From contig DAOSBX010000011.1 in the NCBI GenBank assembly GCA_035361075.1, forward strand, positions 61,960 through 84,496: a DNA stretch of 22,537 bases, in the 5' to 3' direction. The notes below the pieces were generated by a model. The model was not told the origin of the DNA. It was given only the letters and a program-made list of their open reading frames with translations, and ran no database searches. Positions 1-7,761 of this stretch are shown here, piece after piece; position 1 is the first letter of the stretch, and each line of letters opens with the position of its first letter. Source of the DNA: Candidatus Hydrogenedens sp. (GTDB lineage Bacteria; Hydrogenedentota; Hydrogenedentia; Hydrogenedentales; Hydrogenedentaceae). The translations under genes were made by a program, and so were the position numbers.

Positions 1-13
1 GTGGTATTGATTT

Positions 14-2629
14 TTAGTAGTTATTGATGAATTGTCTTATTTCAGAAATGGTAATAGGTATAATTTTGTTGGGCAGAGTATCGAGATATGTGTTTATACG
101 AAATGTTTGAATGGAAATGTTGGGATTTGTTTCTTTTACGTATGTCTTAATCTGGCTTGGTTTTATAAATTTTCCTTTTATAATTGGAGTTAGCCACTGG
201 ATAAGATATATTTTCATCTCGGGGTCATAATGAAACGGTACTATAAAATTCGGCAAATGTAATTTGTTTACTTCCTCATTTAACAGTTGTAGTAATGAAG
301 ATTGTATATAAGTTATAAGTTTATGGTAGAGAGCATCTTCTATAGGTTCAGAAGATTGTATTAAAAGTGCATAATGAATGGCTTTAGCCCGTTCCATAAC
401 AGAAGATAATGTTAAAGGGATTGTTTGAATATCATGAACCAGAATACCCTTTGGGAGTTGCTGGGTAATCCGTTCTTTAATTTCAGGGATAGGAAGCTCG
501 GTATAGAGCCATGTTTCGAGATATTCTTTTATAACGGTTTCACCGACAGGGGCAGGTAGTGCCAAACTAATTCGTGCATGGGCATGATACCCAGATGAGT
601 AAAGAACAGGAAGCTGAGCACGACGGAGGATGCGAATCCATGTGTTTTGGAATTCGAGATGACTGAGAAAACGAGCGGAGCCAATTTTAGACACGTTGAG
701 AAGAATTCGTTGGACAGGTTTTTTATTCAAATAATCTACATTGGTTGGTAAAAGGTTTGTCTTTTCTGTTTTGGTAGTATCTGTTCGTTCTTTGTTTTGC
801 CAATGGATACATCGCAACTCTTTCCACTTTTGAATACCACAAAGGTTGCATTGAGTTCCTCTACAATCATACGTGAGATTACCCCGTTGGGCATTTAGCC
901 ATTCTTTGTAAAGCCATTTTTTTTCAATTCCAGGGTCAATAAAGTCCCATGGAAATGTCTCTGTTTCTTCACGGTGGCGTAGAAATTCTTCTGCAGTGAG
1001 ATTGTGTTCTTCTAACGCCTTGTACCAATATTCAATGTTAACATTATCGGATGATGTTTCTAACTTTGCTCCTAATCTCCATGCGGAAAGAATTACATTA
1101 CTCGTTCTGCGGTCACCACGACTTATCAGTCCTTCTATAAAAGAAGATTCTGGCACATGAAAATTAATTTTTATTGCTTTATATTTTTTTAATTCTTTTA
1201 ATATTCTCTTTTGTTTTTCTTTAATGTCATTTAATGAAATTTGTGGAGCCCATTGGAAGGGTGTCCAAGGTTTGGGGACAAAGGTTGAAATACCGAGGTG
1301 AATATGTGCAGAGGAGCGTATCTTCCTTGCTTCATGGAGGCATCGAACAGTTAAGTTAATTAATGCCTCAATGTCTCCATCTGTTTCTGTAGGCAACCCT
1401 ATCATGAAATAAAGTTTCACATGTGTCCAACCTTTTTTGAAAGCGATGCGGATAATTTCCATTAAGTCTTCATCTGTTACGGATTTATTGATTACATTTC
1501 TGAGTCGTTCTGAACCGGCTTCCGGAGCAAAAGTCAGCCCGCTACGTCGTATTGGAGAAACGGCATCGGCTAAGAGAACGGAAAAGGAGTCCAAACGCAG
1601 TGAAGGTAAGGCTACACTGGTTATTGTAGGGTTTGTCAATATTAACGTGTCATTTAGCAATTGCTCTATTTGAGAATGGTCGCATGTAGATAGGGATACT
1701 AAACTGACAGTTTCTAATCCAGTAGTGGGAAGTAATGATGACACTATTGTTTGGACTTGTTCAGAAGAACGTTCGCGAACAGGTCGTGATATACAGCCAG
1801 CAAGGCAAAATCGACAACCATGAGTACAACCTCGCATGACTTCGATAGAAAGACCTTCATGAATTAAGGAGGTATATGGAACAATATATTTTGTGATGTA
1901 ATTCTCATCGGTGAGTTGTGATGTCACAGCACGGTGAATTTTTTTTGATAGATTTGGAATTACACTACCATTTGGAGTTTCACTACATTGGTAAAAAGAA
2001 GGCACATAAACTCCATTTAATTGGGATAACCGTTCTAACTTTTCTAATCTCGTAGCAGATTTGGATTGTAATAATATGTCTGCTATGTGTAAGATAATCT
2101 CCTCTCCATCACCTATTACAAAGAAATCGATAAATGGTGCCATCGGTTCTGGATTAAAACAGCAAGGACCACCAGCACATATCAATGGGTCTTTTTCTGT
2201 CCGTTCTTTGGAGAGTATAGGTATATGGGATAGGTTCAGAATATTTAATACCGTCGTAAAAGTTAACTCAGATTGTAGGGTAAAGCCTATTAAATCCACA
2301 ATATTCACAGAGTCTTTAGACTCCCAAAGGAAGAGGGGAATATTTTTTTGTCGGAGAAGTCTCTCTAAATCGGGGGCTGGAGCATATACACGCTCAGCCC
2401 AGATATGCGATTTTTGATTTAACAATGCATATAAGATATGTAGACCTAAATTACCTAATCCAAGTTCGTAAAGATCTGGAAAAACAAGGGCTATTCGGAG
2501 CTGTATGTTTTCAATATTCTTGTGGATAGCATTCCACTCTGTCCCTAAATATCGCGAAGGACGTTCTACTTGAGGAAGAATCTCATTCCAAAATACTTTT
2601 CGGTTTTCTGAACTATTTTTATGATTCAT
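14..2629 (-). CDS. B12-binding-type radical SAM protein, TIGR03960 family with C-terminal TIGR03936/DUF2344 domain
   Basis: Seen: 871 residues. The N-terminal part resembles a B12-binding domain (about 45-185, with an AGGPCCFNPEP stretch near 152). The radical SAM cluster motif is C268-X3-C272-X2-C275 (RGCTHGCRFC), followed by FAPEAGSERLR near 367 and IGLPTET near 409, as in MiaB/YgiQ-like enzymes. A second Cys cluster, C588-X4-C593-X2-C596, precedes a separate domain from about 638 to the end that starts VQRILLNVSKIGSARFLSH, typical of DUF2344. This two-part architecture at this length is the TIGR03960 family; the substrate is not established, and members often sit near rne/rng and rplU-rpmA. 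The ATG overlaps the stop of the upstream sialidase-like gene by one base (TAATG on the minus strand), with only a weak ribosome binding site, so translational coupling is likely. Family call is firm; function is unknown. Confidence 0.9.
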   Translation of the reverse strand: MNHKNSSENRKVFWNEILPQVERPSRYLGTEWNAIHKNIENIQLRIALVFPDLYELGLGNLGLHILYALLNQKSHIWAERVYAPAPDLERLLRQKNIPLFLWESKDSVNIVDLIGFTLQSELTFTTVLNILNLSHIPILSKERTEKDPLICAGGPCCFNPEPMAPFIDFFVIGDGEEIILHIADILLQSKSATRLEKLERLSQLNGVYVPSFYQCSETPNGSVIPNLSKKIHRAVTSQLTDENYITKYIVPYTSLIHEGLSIEVMRGCTHGCRFCLAGCISRPVRERSSEQVQTIVSSLLPTTGLETVSLVSLSTCDHSQIEQLLNDTLILTNPTITSVALPSLRLDSFSVLLADAVSPIRRSGLTFAPEAGSERLRNVINKSVTDEDLMEIIRIAFKKGWTHVKLYFMIGLPTETDGDIEALINLTVRCLHEARKIRSSAHIHLGISTFVPKPWTPFQWAPQISLNDIKEKQKRILKELKKYKAIKINFHVPESSFIEGLISRGDRRTSNVILSAWRLGAKLETSSDNVNIEYWYKALEEHNLTAEEFLRHREETETFPWDFIDPGIEKKWLYKEWLNAQRGNLTYDCRGTQCNLCGIQKWKELRCIHWQNKERTDTTKTEKTNLLPTNVDYLNKKPVQRILLNVSKIGSARFLSHLEFQNTWIRILRRAQLPVLYSSGYHAHARISLALPAPVGETVIKEYLETWLYTELPIPEIKERITQQLPKGILVHDIQTIPLTLSSVMERAKAIHYALLIQSSEPIEDALYHKLITYIQSSLLQLLNEEVNKLHLPNFIVPFHYDPEMKIYLIQWLTPIIKGKFIKPSQIKTYVKETNPNISIQTFRINTYLDTLPNKIIPITISEIRQFINNY

Positions 2630-3903
2630 TATTTCTGATTTCTTGGAAAACTATTTAATAAAGGTATAACCTGCTGATTCGGTTTTGACCATATAATTCT
2701 ACCGACAAGGACACACCCCTGAGCACCCCGCTGGCGTGCATTTTTAAACATACCCTCACCAACAGTAACCCATGTTTCCTCTGGAGATACCGCAGAAACA
2801 CCGAAATTCCCCATCGTAGCCCCTCGTTCTGGAAACACAACTTTTTCGGTGCTTCTGACAACACACAAAGCATCAGGGTCAGCATTGACACGGGCTATGA
2901 ATAACGGGGCACGATGTCGAATAATATGGTCGTTGTTCGCACCTTTTCGGGTATAAACCAAGAATAAGCCGTCACTATGAACTGCCCAGTGTTGTTGGGT
3001 ATTGTAACTACCCAATTCAGTTCCATCATCAAACAGCCACGGTTTAATCGGCTTGTAATGTAAGCCATCTTCACTCCATGTTACATACCCTTTTTCATCA
3101 TTACGTAATGTCAGATAGTATTTGTTCTTGTATTTAGCAAGAGATGGTTCACACATCCCACGAGGTATATTATGAGTAATAATATCACCATGTTCAATAA
3201 ACTCTAATTTTTGACCATCAAACTTAAAATGAGTCACAGTTGCAGAATAATTCTCATTATTATCATCTTGAGTCTTGGCAAAGTATATAGGTAACAATAT
3301 GGTGCCATCCTCATTAATAAGCCATTGTGTACAGCCAGGCATGATTGAGAAAGTATTTGTAAGTTCTCCACCTACCTGCAATGTAAGCCAATTTGTCCAT
3401 TGGTTTCCAATTGGGTCATAAATGGCATAGGCACCTTCTACACGACGTGCACGGTCACGGACTTGATGTCCTTTTGAGTCATAACGGACACGAATACCAA
3501 TAGCAAGATATTTTTTTGTTGGAGCATGCCAACCTGGAGTAACATCACAAACACTCGCAATGAGTCCATCATCTTCCTTTATCCAGTCTAATTCTGGAAC
3601 GGGTTGAGGCGAAGTCCATGTTTTACCACCATCTACAGTTTGAGACGTATACATACCTGAATAATAATCGGACACTATCAGATGTTTCTGGAGTGTCATT
3701 AGTATAAGGGGATAATCATTATTTGTAATTATAGGAATTGTTGCTAAGCGTGGATGAAACCAGCAGAAATCATCTCCATCATAATTAAAGGCACATTGAG
3801 TTTCGATTTTGAAGCTAAGGTCTGTATCCTCCGCAAAAGGTTTTGGCATTACTAAGAAATAAAGAACTAAAAAACTAATAAGTAATATCGTCTTTTGTCT
3901 CAT
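2629..3903 (-). CDS. Secreted sialidase-like (BNR/Asp-box) beta-propeller protein
   Basis: Seen: 424 residues. A signal peptide of about 24 residues (basic MRQK, hydrophobic ILLISFLVLYFLVM, then FAEDTD) is followed by a propeller-type protein. There is one clear Asp-box, S87-QTVDGGKTW, and a second weak one near VTWSEDG. An Arg in WFHPRLATIP (residue 52) sits where sialidases have their FRIP-type arginine, but the full catalytic triad cannot be assigned by eye. Known: the sialidase superfamily includes true neuraminidases and many catalytically different propellers in Planctomycetes and relatives, so cleavage of sialic acid is not certain. The start ATG has AAGGA about 7 bases upstream. It is co-transcribed with and overlaps the radical SAM gene, an odd pairing. 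Likely periplasmic or exported. Confidence 0.8.
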   Translation of the reverse strand: MRQKTILLISFLVLYFLVMPKPFAEDTDLSFKIETQCAFNYDGDDFCWFHPRLATIPIITNNDYPLILMTLQKHLIVSDYYSGMYTSQTVDGGKTWTSPQPVPELDWIKEDDGLIASVCDVTPGWHAPTKKYLAIGIRVRYDSKGHQVRDRARRVEGAYAIYDPIGNQWTNWLTLQVGGELTNTFSIMPGCTQWLINEDGTILLPIYFAKTQDDNNENYSATVTHFKFDGQKLEFIEHGDIITHNIPRGMCEPSLAKYKNKYYLTLRNDEKGYVTWSEDGLHYKPIKPWLFDDGTELGSYNTQQHWAVHSDGLFLVYTRKGANNDHIIRHRAPLFIARVNADPDALCVVRSTEKVVFPERGATMGNFGVSAVSPEETWVTVGEGMFKNARQRGAQGCVLVGRIIWSKPNQQVIPLLNSFPRNQK

Positions 3904-3961
3904 AGGTTATTCCTTTTTATAATTTTTGTCTTTCATTATACTGAAAAATGGATTGCAATTT

Positions 3962-3997
3962 GGACACGTCGAGCAGGTCAGACGAGTCGGATAGAAT
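3962..3997. repeat. Short degenerate 9-base-period repeat (RGACNNGTC-like)
   Basis: Seen: four consecutive 9-base units, GGACACGTC, GAGCAGGTC, AGACGAGTC and the decayed GGATAGAAT. They approximate RGACNNGTC and stand out as GC-rich within AT-rich intergenic DNA between nrdJ and the sialidase-like gene. It may be a decayed copy of a dispersed GTC/GAC tandem repeat. No function is apparent. Confidence 0.45.
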
Positions 3998-4032
3998 TAC
4001 TTCCTAAAAATTACATAACCTGTATATTATAG

Positions 4033-6069
4033 TTATTTCGGGGTAGGAACTTCTTCTGGTGTTTCAAAGGTAACCTCTTTCTGTGTAGGTTTCCTTATAG
4101 GTTGAAAATCACATTTTTCACTGTCACAGTAAAGGTCTTGTTGTTCCGTCGTCATAATTTGGTGGAATTGAATAGGTTTAAGGCGAGAGACAGCCTTTTC
4201 ATAAATTTCTTTTGTAATTTCCTGATAAGGAGCCTGTGGATAATTATGTTCCTCAAGAGGGAGGAAGCTTATGGACTTTAATCGAGTTTCATAGAGTTCG
4301 AGGATGTAAGGAATGTCTTTTGCCTCTTCTGGTTTGAAGGTAATAGTTGCACTTACTTGATTATCAGCCCAGTAATATTGCATTTGTGCTACATTCTCGA
4401 CCTGTTCCCAAATAGAGACATCACGTTTGGACCGTGAAAAATGGGGTTGGTGCACAGGAAAATATACTACTAAGGTGTTATCCCCATAAACAGATTCTTC
4501 TATTCGATACCCCGCTTTGCGAAGTGGTTCGACCAGGGGACTGGTTTTATCAATACGAATAGTGCGATAGTAATATTCAGCATGAGGATAATGGATACCA
4601 GGTGTAACCCCAGGAAGTAGAGATACGGTTCCGCTGGGTTTTACACTGGTTTTCTTTATACTCTCAGGAATACATAGCCAGCGAGAATATATTCTATCAA
4701 GTTCACAAATATATTTGTAACCACTATCACACCAGCGGAAATGTTCACGTCTACCATGTCTATCAAAATTCTCAACAATACCAGATTGAGATAAACCTAT
4801 CCGACGGTTTCGAAGCATAATAGCATTGGTGCGTTCGTTATGAGTAGGGATTAGGGTTACAGTTTTGGCGTAGAGGTATGCATATTTCAATGTCCTACGG
4901 TACTCTTCAAATGAGGCGTGACGTGATGGAAAGGTTTCTACAAGATTGCAAATTTCAAATGATTCAAGGCTTTGCTCAGCACACGGATTTGTTCCTGCCA
5001 CATTTTCATCGATCCAGTTAGGACCATCTTTCAGCCTTCCATAAGCACGTGCATTTTCAAGCCAGAAATACCCTGGTTCACCATTAATTGATGTTTGTTT
5101 TCCTGTCTTATGGTAATTCATTCCTTCATGAGCAATGACACTATTATTGGATGCCCATCGCCATGCCATAAGACGGTCTTCGTGCAATTTAGGGTCTTTT
5201 AAGGTTAGATACTCATCATCATCTGGGAAACCCAATACCAATTCGGCAGTACGACGGACTCCACCAGAAACGACACATTTACCAATAATATTCATTAGGT
5301 CTGTTATATCTGTTGAAGATATACGTTGTCCGATACGTGGTTGAAGAACAATATCAATATTCTGCACACATTCAATTAACGGACCCGGACCGGGTGCAAT
5401 CCCGCCAAAGGTACGAATTGGCGAGCCCATTGGACGAATCTGGGAATAATCAATTTTGGAAGGTCTTAACCCTTTTCCTACATACGAATTCAATATTACG
5501 CGGATTAAATCGACCCAACCTTCTTTCGAATCATCTACAACGTGAATATACTCACCTACCTTCGGTTTCTGAATCACTACTTTATTAGCACCTTTTGTAT
5601 CAAAAGCGACACCAACCCCTAACATTGACATATCCATTAGGAAACAGAACGGTTCGGCAAAATCCATCTCTATATCTTCTGTTGAGACAAAGGCACAATT
5701 ATTAAGAGCAGCGGAACCACGAATGTAGATATAATCTGTGCCCATCATCCATAGTCCACGGCCTGGAGGTAGAAATTTAAATTCCCACATTAATCGAAAC
5801 ATTTCTTGAGCAGAACGCTGTGCCTTGTCAGGCTTCCATGGAAGTTTTAAGTTAAGACAATGGTTCCATTGGATGGTATAGCACCCCTCAACAACACGGC
5901 GAATCGTTTCCCAGAATTCTTCGGTTCGACCACCACTTTCAGGAACAACACGTGCATAGGTTCTTTTATAAGTGATATACCCCAAAGGACCCCAATCTGG
6001 TTGCTTATCCTTGTATTGGTTGATAAAATCCTCATCTAATTTGAATCTCTCACGAATCGGAAACAGCAT
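4033..6069 (-). CDS. nrdJ: Adenosylcobalamin-dependent ribonucleoside-triphosphate reductase (class II, monomeric type)
   Basis: Reduces ribonucleoside triphosphates to dNTPs using coenzyme B12, in the cytoplasm. Seen: 678 residues against 739 in the Lactobacillus leichmannii enzyme, to which the order of motifs corresponds. The N terminus carries WGPLGYITYKRTYAR. C125 and C374 correspond to the redox pair C119/C419; N361-P-C363-A-E365 is the thiyl-radical loop (N406, C408, E410 in L. leichmannii); C648-X4-C653 is the C-terminal shuttle cysteine pair. All catalytic residues are therefore present. An extra tail of about 25 residues follows the shuttle pair, which lies nearer the end in the reference enzyme. 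The start ATG has GAAGGAG (6076-6082) at good spacing. It lies 72 bases after thyX in the same direction, so the two probably form one operon under the NrdR-like boxes upstream. Confidence 0.96.
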   Translation of the reverse strand: MLFPIRERFKLDEDFINQYKDKQPDWGPLGYITYKRTYARVVPESGGRTEEFWETIRRVVEGCYTIQWNHCLNLKLPWKPDKAQRSAQEMFRLMWEFKFLPPGRGLWMMGTDYIYIRGSAALNNCAFVSTEDIEMDFAEPFCFLMDMSMLGVGVAFDTKGANKVVIQKPKVGEYIHVVDDSKEGWVDLIRVILNSYVGKGLRPSKIDYSQIRPMGSPIRTFGGIAPGPGPLIECVQNIDIVLQPRIGQRISSTDITDLMNIIGKCVVSGGVRRTAELVLGFPDDDEYLTLKDPKLHEDRLMAWRWASNNSVIAHEGMNYHKTGKQTSINGEPGYFWLENARAYGRLKDGPNWIDENVAGTNPCAEQSLESFEICNLVETFPSRHASFEEYRRTLKYAYLYAKTVTLIPTHNERTNAIMLRNRRIGLSQSGIVENFDRHGRREHFRWCDSGYKYICELDRIYSRWLCIPESIKKTSVKPSGTVSLLPGVTPGIHYPHAEYYYRTIRIDKTSPLVEPLRKAGYRIEESVYGDNTLVVYFPVHQPHFSRSKRDVSIWEQVENVAQMQYYWADNQVSATITFKPEEAKDIPYILELYETRLKSISFLPLEEHNYPQAPYQEITKEIYEKAVSRLKPIQFHQIMTTEQQDLYCDSEKCDFQPIRKPTQKEVTFETPEEVPTPK

Positions 6070-6075
6070 GAGTTT

Positions 6076-6082
6076 CTCCTTC
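6076..6082 (-). promoter_or_regulatory. Ribosome binding site of nrdJ
   Basis: GAAGGAG on the minus strand, 6 bases before the ATG at 6069. It is strong, so nrdJ can be translated independently of thyX on a shared transcript. Confidence 0.7.
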
Positions 6083-6141
6083 TTGTTTTTTAATTTATAT
6101 TTTTAATTAAATTTAATTTCAAAATATACAATACTAAAGTA

Positions 6142-6921
6142 TTAAACTTTTTTATGTTTTGTTTTAACCCATGGGATGTTATTTACCATCTCAACCTCAT
6201 AATCCGAAAATATATTTGGGTAACGGTCCTTGACAATAGAAAAAACAAGACTAAATAGAAGTCTTATTTCTTCTTCAGCACCTGGGTCAGTTCGTTGTTC
6301 AATAACATGTCTCAAGGTGCGTAAATTACACGACCAACCGATAGTTGTTGCGACACCCATCGGTGCAATGCGACGGAGTCCCGAGGTTATCTGCTTTTTT
6401 AATTCAAATGGATGTTTATCTAATTCAAACAGGTCTGATAATTCCTTCTGAAGTCGTTCCATTTCCTCTACTGTGCGGACAAAAATTTCCATGCCTTTCT
6501 CATTCTCTCTTATATGTGTTGGAATATACATTGAAAGTGTTTCAAGACGAACGAATCTTAGTGACTCCTGAGAAATAGCTGTGCCAGCACGGTGACGAAC
6601 CAATTCATGGGTAACAACACGGCTCACATCAGCAAAAATGAAATTTAAATACGCATGCTCCAAAACGCTACCATGCCCCACTTCGATAATATGCTGGATA
6701 TACGGTTTATTACCTTGACGAACCTTGGTAACATTCGGATTTAATCCTGGCTCAAAAGAACGATAGCAAAGTCGACCCATGACTTCCACTATCTTTTCGC
6801 TATCACTGGGAGCATCAGTATTCCAATCAGAGACACCAAGATAGTCAAAATATGCCTTTAATCCTTCATTATTAATTTTTGTTTCGCCTACAAGAAAAAC
6901 TTTTGGTTCGACAGATTTCAT
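6142..6921 (-). CDS. thyX: FAD-dependent thymidylate synthase ThyX
   Basis: Makes dTMP from dUMP with methylenetetrahydrofolate and FAD, replacing ThyA. Seen: 259 residues from the ATG at 6921. The signature R109-H110-R111-AGTAISQES-LR is present but has one residue more between RHR and the second serine than the usual RHRX7S pattern. The C-terminal CNLRTLRHVIEQRTDPGAEEEIR carries the conserved Arg and the family's second motif; GHGSVLEHA near 82 is the dUMP/FAD-region histidine motif. Start choice: a GTG nine bases upstream (6930) overlaps the AGGG ribosome binding site, which is correctly placed 6-8 bases before the ATG at 6921, so the ATG is preferred. It is the first gene of a probable thyX-nrdJ operon. 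Family call is firm. Confidence 0.95.
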   Translation of the reverse strand: MKSVEPKVFLVGETKINNEGLKAYFDYLGVSDWNTDAPSDSEKIVEVMGRLCYRSFEPGLNPNVTKVRQGNKPYIQHIIEVGHGSVLEHAYLNFIFADVSRVVTHELVRHRAGTAISQESLRFVRLETLSMYIPTHIRENEKGMEIFVRTVEEMERLQKELSDLFELDKHPFELKKQITSGLRRIAPMGVATTIGWSCNLRTLRHVIEQRTDPGAEEEIRLLFSLVFSIVKDRYPNIFSDYEVEMVNNIPWVKTKHKKV

Positions 6922-6953
6922 TAAAAACACCCTAAATTTTAATTTCTATTAAT

Positions 6954-6985
6954 GTAATGCCCAAACATTTTTATTATAGCATTAC
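6954..6985. promoter_or_regulatory. Inverted repeat in the thyX leader (possible operator or 5' hairpin)
   Basis: Seen: GTAATGC at 6954-6960 and GCATTAC at 6979-6985, a 7-base inverted repeat with an 18-base spacer. It falls just downstream of the proposed thyX -10 element and could be an operator or a hairpin at the 5' end of the transcript. The loop contains an extended -10-like TGCTATAAT on the minus strand (6981-6973), so a second start point is possible. Confidence 0.4.
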
Positions 6986-6990
6986 GTTTA

Positions 6991-7019
6991 AATATAACTA
7001 AAATTAAAATAAAAGTCAA
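6991..7019 (-). promoter_or_regulatory. Probable sigma70-type promoter of thyX-nrdJ
   Basis: Seen on the minus strand: -35 TTGACT (7019-7014), a 17-base spacer, and -10 TATATT (6996-6991). A start near 6984 would give a leader of about 60 bases before the thyX ATG at 6921. The -35 is 5/6 and the -10 is 5/6 to consensus with ideal spacing. In AT-rich DNA -10 matches are cheap; the TTGACT is the informative part. Confidence 0.5.
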
Positions 7020-7112
7020 ATTTTAGAACAATTTGCTATTAGCATAATTATTATTAAAATTTTGAATGATATACAATAAGAAGTAAAATTTTGTTTTAAC
7101 TGAATTAATAGC

Positions 7113-7128
7113 ATACTATATATAGCAT
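7113..7128. promoter_or_regulatory. NrdR-box-like palindrome, pair A, box 1
   Basis: Seen: ATACTATATATAGCAT, 13 of 16 positions matching the established NrdR-box consensus ACACWATATATWGTGT, with the central ten bases CWATATATWG perfect. It sits where a 12-base direct repeat (ATAGCATACTAT at 7108-7119 and 7122-7133) overlaps. NrdR is an ATP/dATP-responsive repressor of ribonucleotide reductase genes, which fits the thyX-nrdJ operon running leftward from here. Confidence 0.6.
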
Positions 7129-7142
7129 ACTATTTTTTAAAT

Positions 7143-7158
7143 ATACATTATATAGACT
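7143..7158. promoter_or_regulatory. NrdR-box-like palindrome, pair A, box 2
   Basis: Seen: ATACATTATATAGACT, 12 of 16 matching the NrdR consensus, core 9 of 10. It begins exactly 30 bases after box 1, about three helical turns, the arrangement usual for paired NrdR boxes. On the minus strand it contains a perfect -10 hexamer TATAAT (7152-7147), so binding here would block a leftward promoter. Confidence 0.55.
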
Positions 7159-7201
7159 TTTCATTTTCATAAGTTTATTTTAAGAAGTTTACATATTTTG
7201 G

Positions 7202-7221
7202 AAATAAAAAATTTTTTATTT
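7202..7221. repeat. Perfect all-AT palindrome
   Basis: A 20-base perfect palindrome, AAATAAAAAA followed by TTTTTTATTT, between the two NrdR-like pairs. Being only A and T it would form a weak hairpin; it could help end transcription in either direction or be chance in AT-rich DNA. Confidence 0.3.
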
Positions 7222-7334
7222 TTTATTTGTACTCAATCCCTCATTTTATCAATATCTATTTAATATTACCCTTAATATATAATTTTTGCTCATAAAATCT
7301 TCACCATTTGGTTTTTTATCTTTAGCCTTAAAAA

Positions 7335-7350
7335 TTACTATATATTGCAT
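7335..7350. promoter_or_regulatory. NrdR-box-like palindrome, pair B, box 1
   Basis: Seen: TTACTATATATTGCAT, 12 of 16 to the NrdR consensus with a perfect ten-base core. It matches pair A box 1 in 14 of 15 bases over TACTATATAtaGCAT, suggesting that the two pairs arose by duplication or share a regulator. Confidence 0.5.
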
Positions 7351-7364
7351 TAATAGTAAATATT

Positions 7365-7380
7365 AATCAATATATAGTAT
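7365..7380. promoter_or_regulatory. NrdR-box-like palindrome, pair B, box 2
   Basis: Seen: AATCAATATATAGTAT, 13 of 16 to the NrdR consensus with a perfect core, again exactly 30 bases after its partner. A TATACT -10-like hexamer overlaps its right edge on both strands (7376-7381 minus, 7378-7383 plus). Which transcript it would control, thyX leftward or the acylase rightward, cannot be decided from sequence. Confidence 0.5.
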
Positions 7381-7761
7381 ACTTTCGCTAAAAGTTATAT
7401 TGAAGAATTAAAAAAAGAAGGGTAGGAATTTTATTTTTTATTAACAAAAAAGGTAGATGAAGGTAAAAAATGTTTTAACGAAAGGTACATAAATCATATA
7501 AAAATAAAAATCTTTTAGTTTATTTATAATTTAATCATTAATATCGATAGTGAGTAAATTATTCATGATAATAAAATATTCAACTCTTTTTTTCTGTTCT
7601 CTCCATCCCATATTCATGTATTCATAAATTCCTTTTTAGTTTTTATCTTGTTCAGAGGCATTTGTACATAAAAGTTCTTGATTTGAAAATATATGGATTA
7701 ACATTTTATTTTGTATGTTGATTTTATTATGAAGTTTTAATTTTAATTGGAGGGATTTTAG

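Larger units (their letters stand above)
6931..7761. other. Long AT-rich intergenic region between divergent thyX and the acylase gene
   Basis: No open reading frame with a ribosome binding site, no tRNA and no cobalamin riboswitch was seen. Contents: the thyX promoter and inverted repeat (6954-7019), two pairs of NrdR-like boxes (7113-7158 and 7335-7380), a perfect all-AT palindrome (7202-7221), and a possible plus-strand promoter for the acylase (TTGAAA at 7683, 18-base spacer, TATTTT at 7707; weak). From about 7384 to 7680 I recognise nothing. Confidence 0.6.

Noticed and set aside
5135..5588. Antisense open frames over nrdJ (and similar ones over most other genes)
   Set aside because: They lie opposite well-supported genes with conserved motifs, have unlike composition and lack ribosome binding sites.
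6922..6930. GTG start for ThyX
   Set aside because: It abuts the AGGG that serves as ribosome binding site for the ATG nine bases later.
6931..7110. Cobalamin riboswitch upstream of the B12-dependent reductase operon
   Set aside because: The leader is almost entirely A and T and lacks the B12 box and the conserved GC-rich core.
7108..7133. CRISPR-like or iteron repeats in the AT-rich region
   Set aside because: Only one 12-base direct repeat pair is present; it is better explained by the NrdR-like palindrome.
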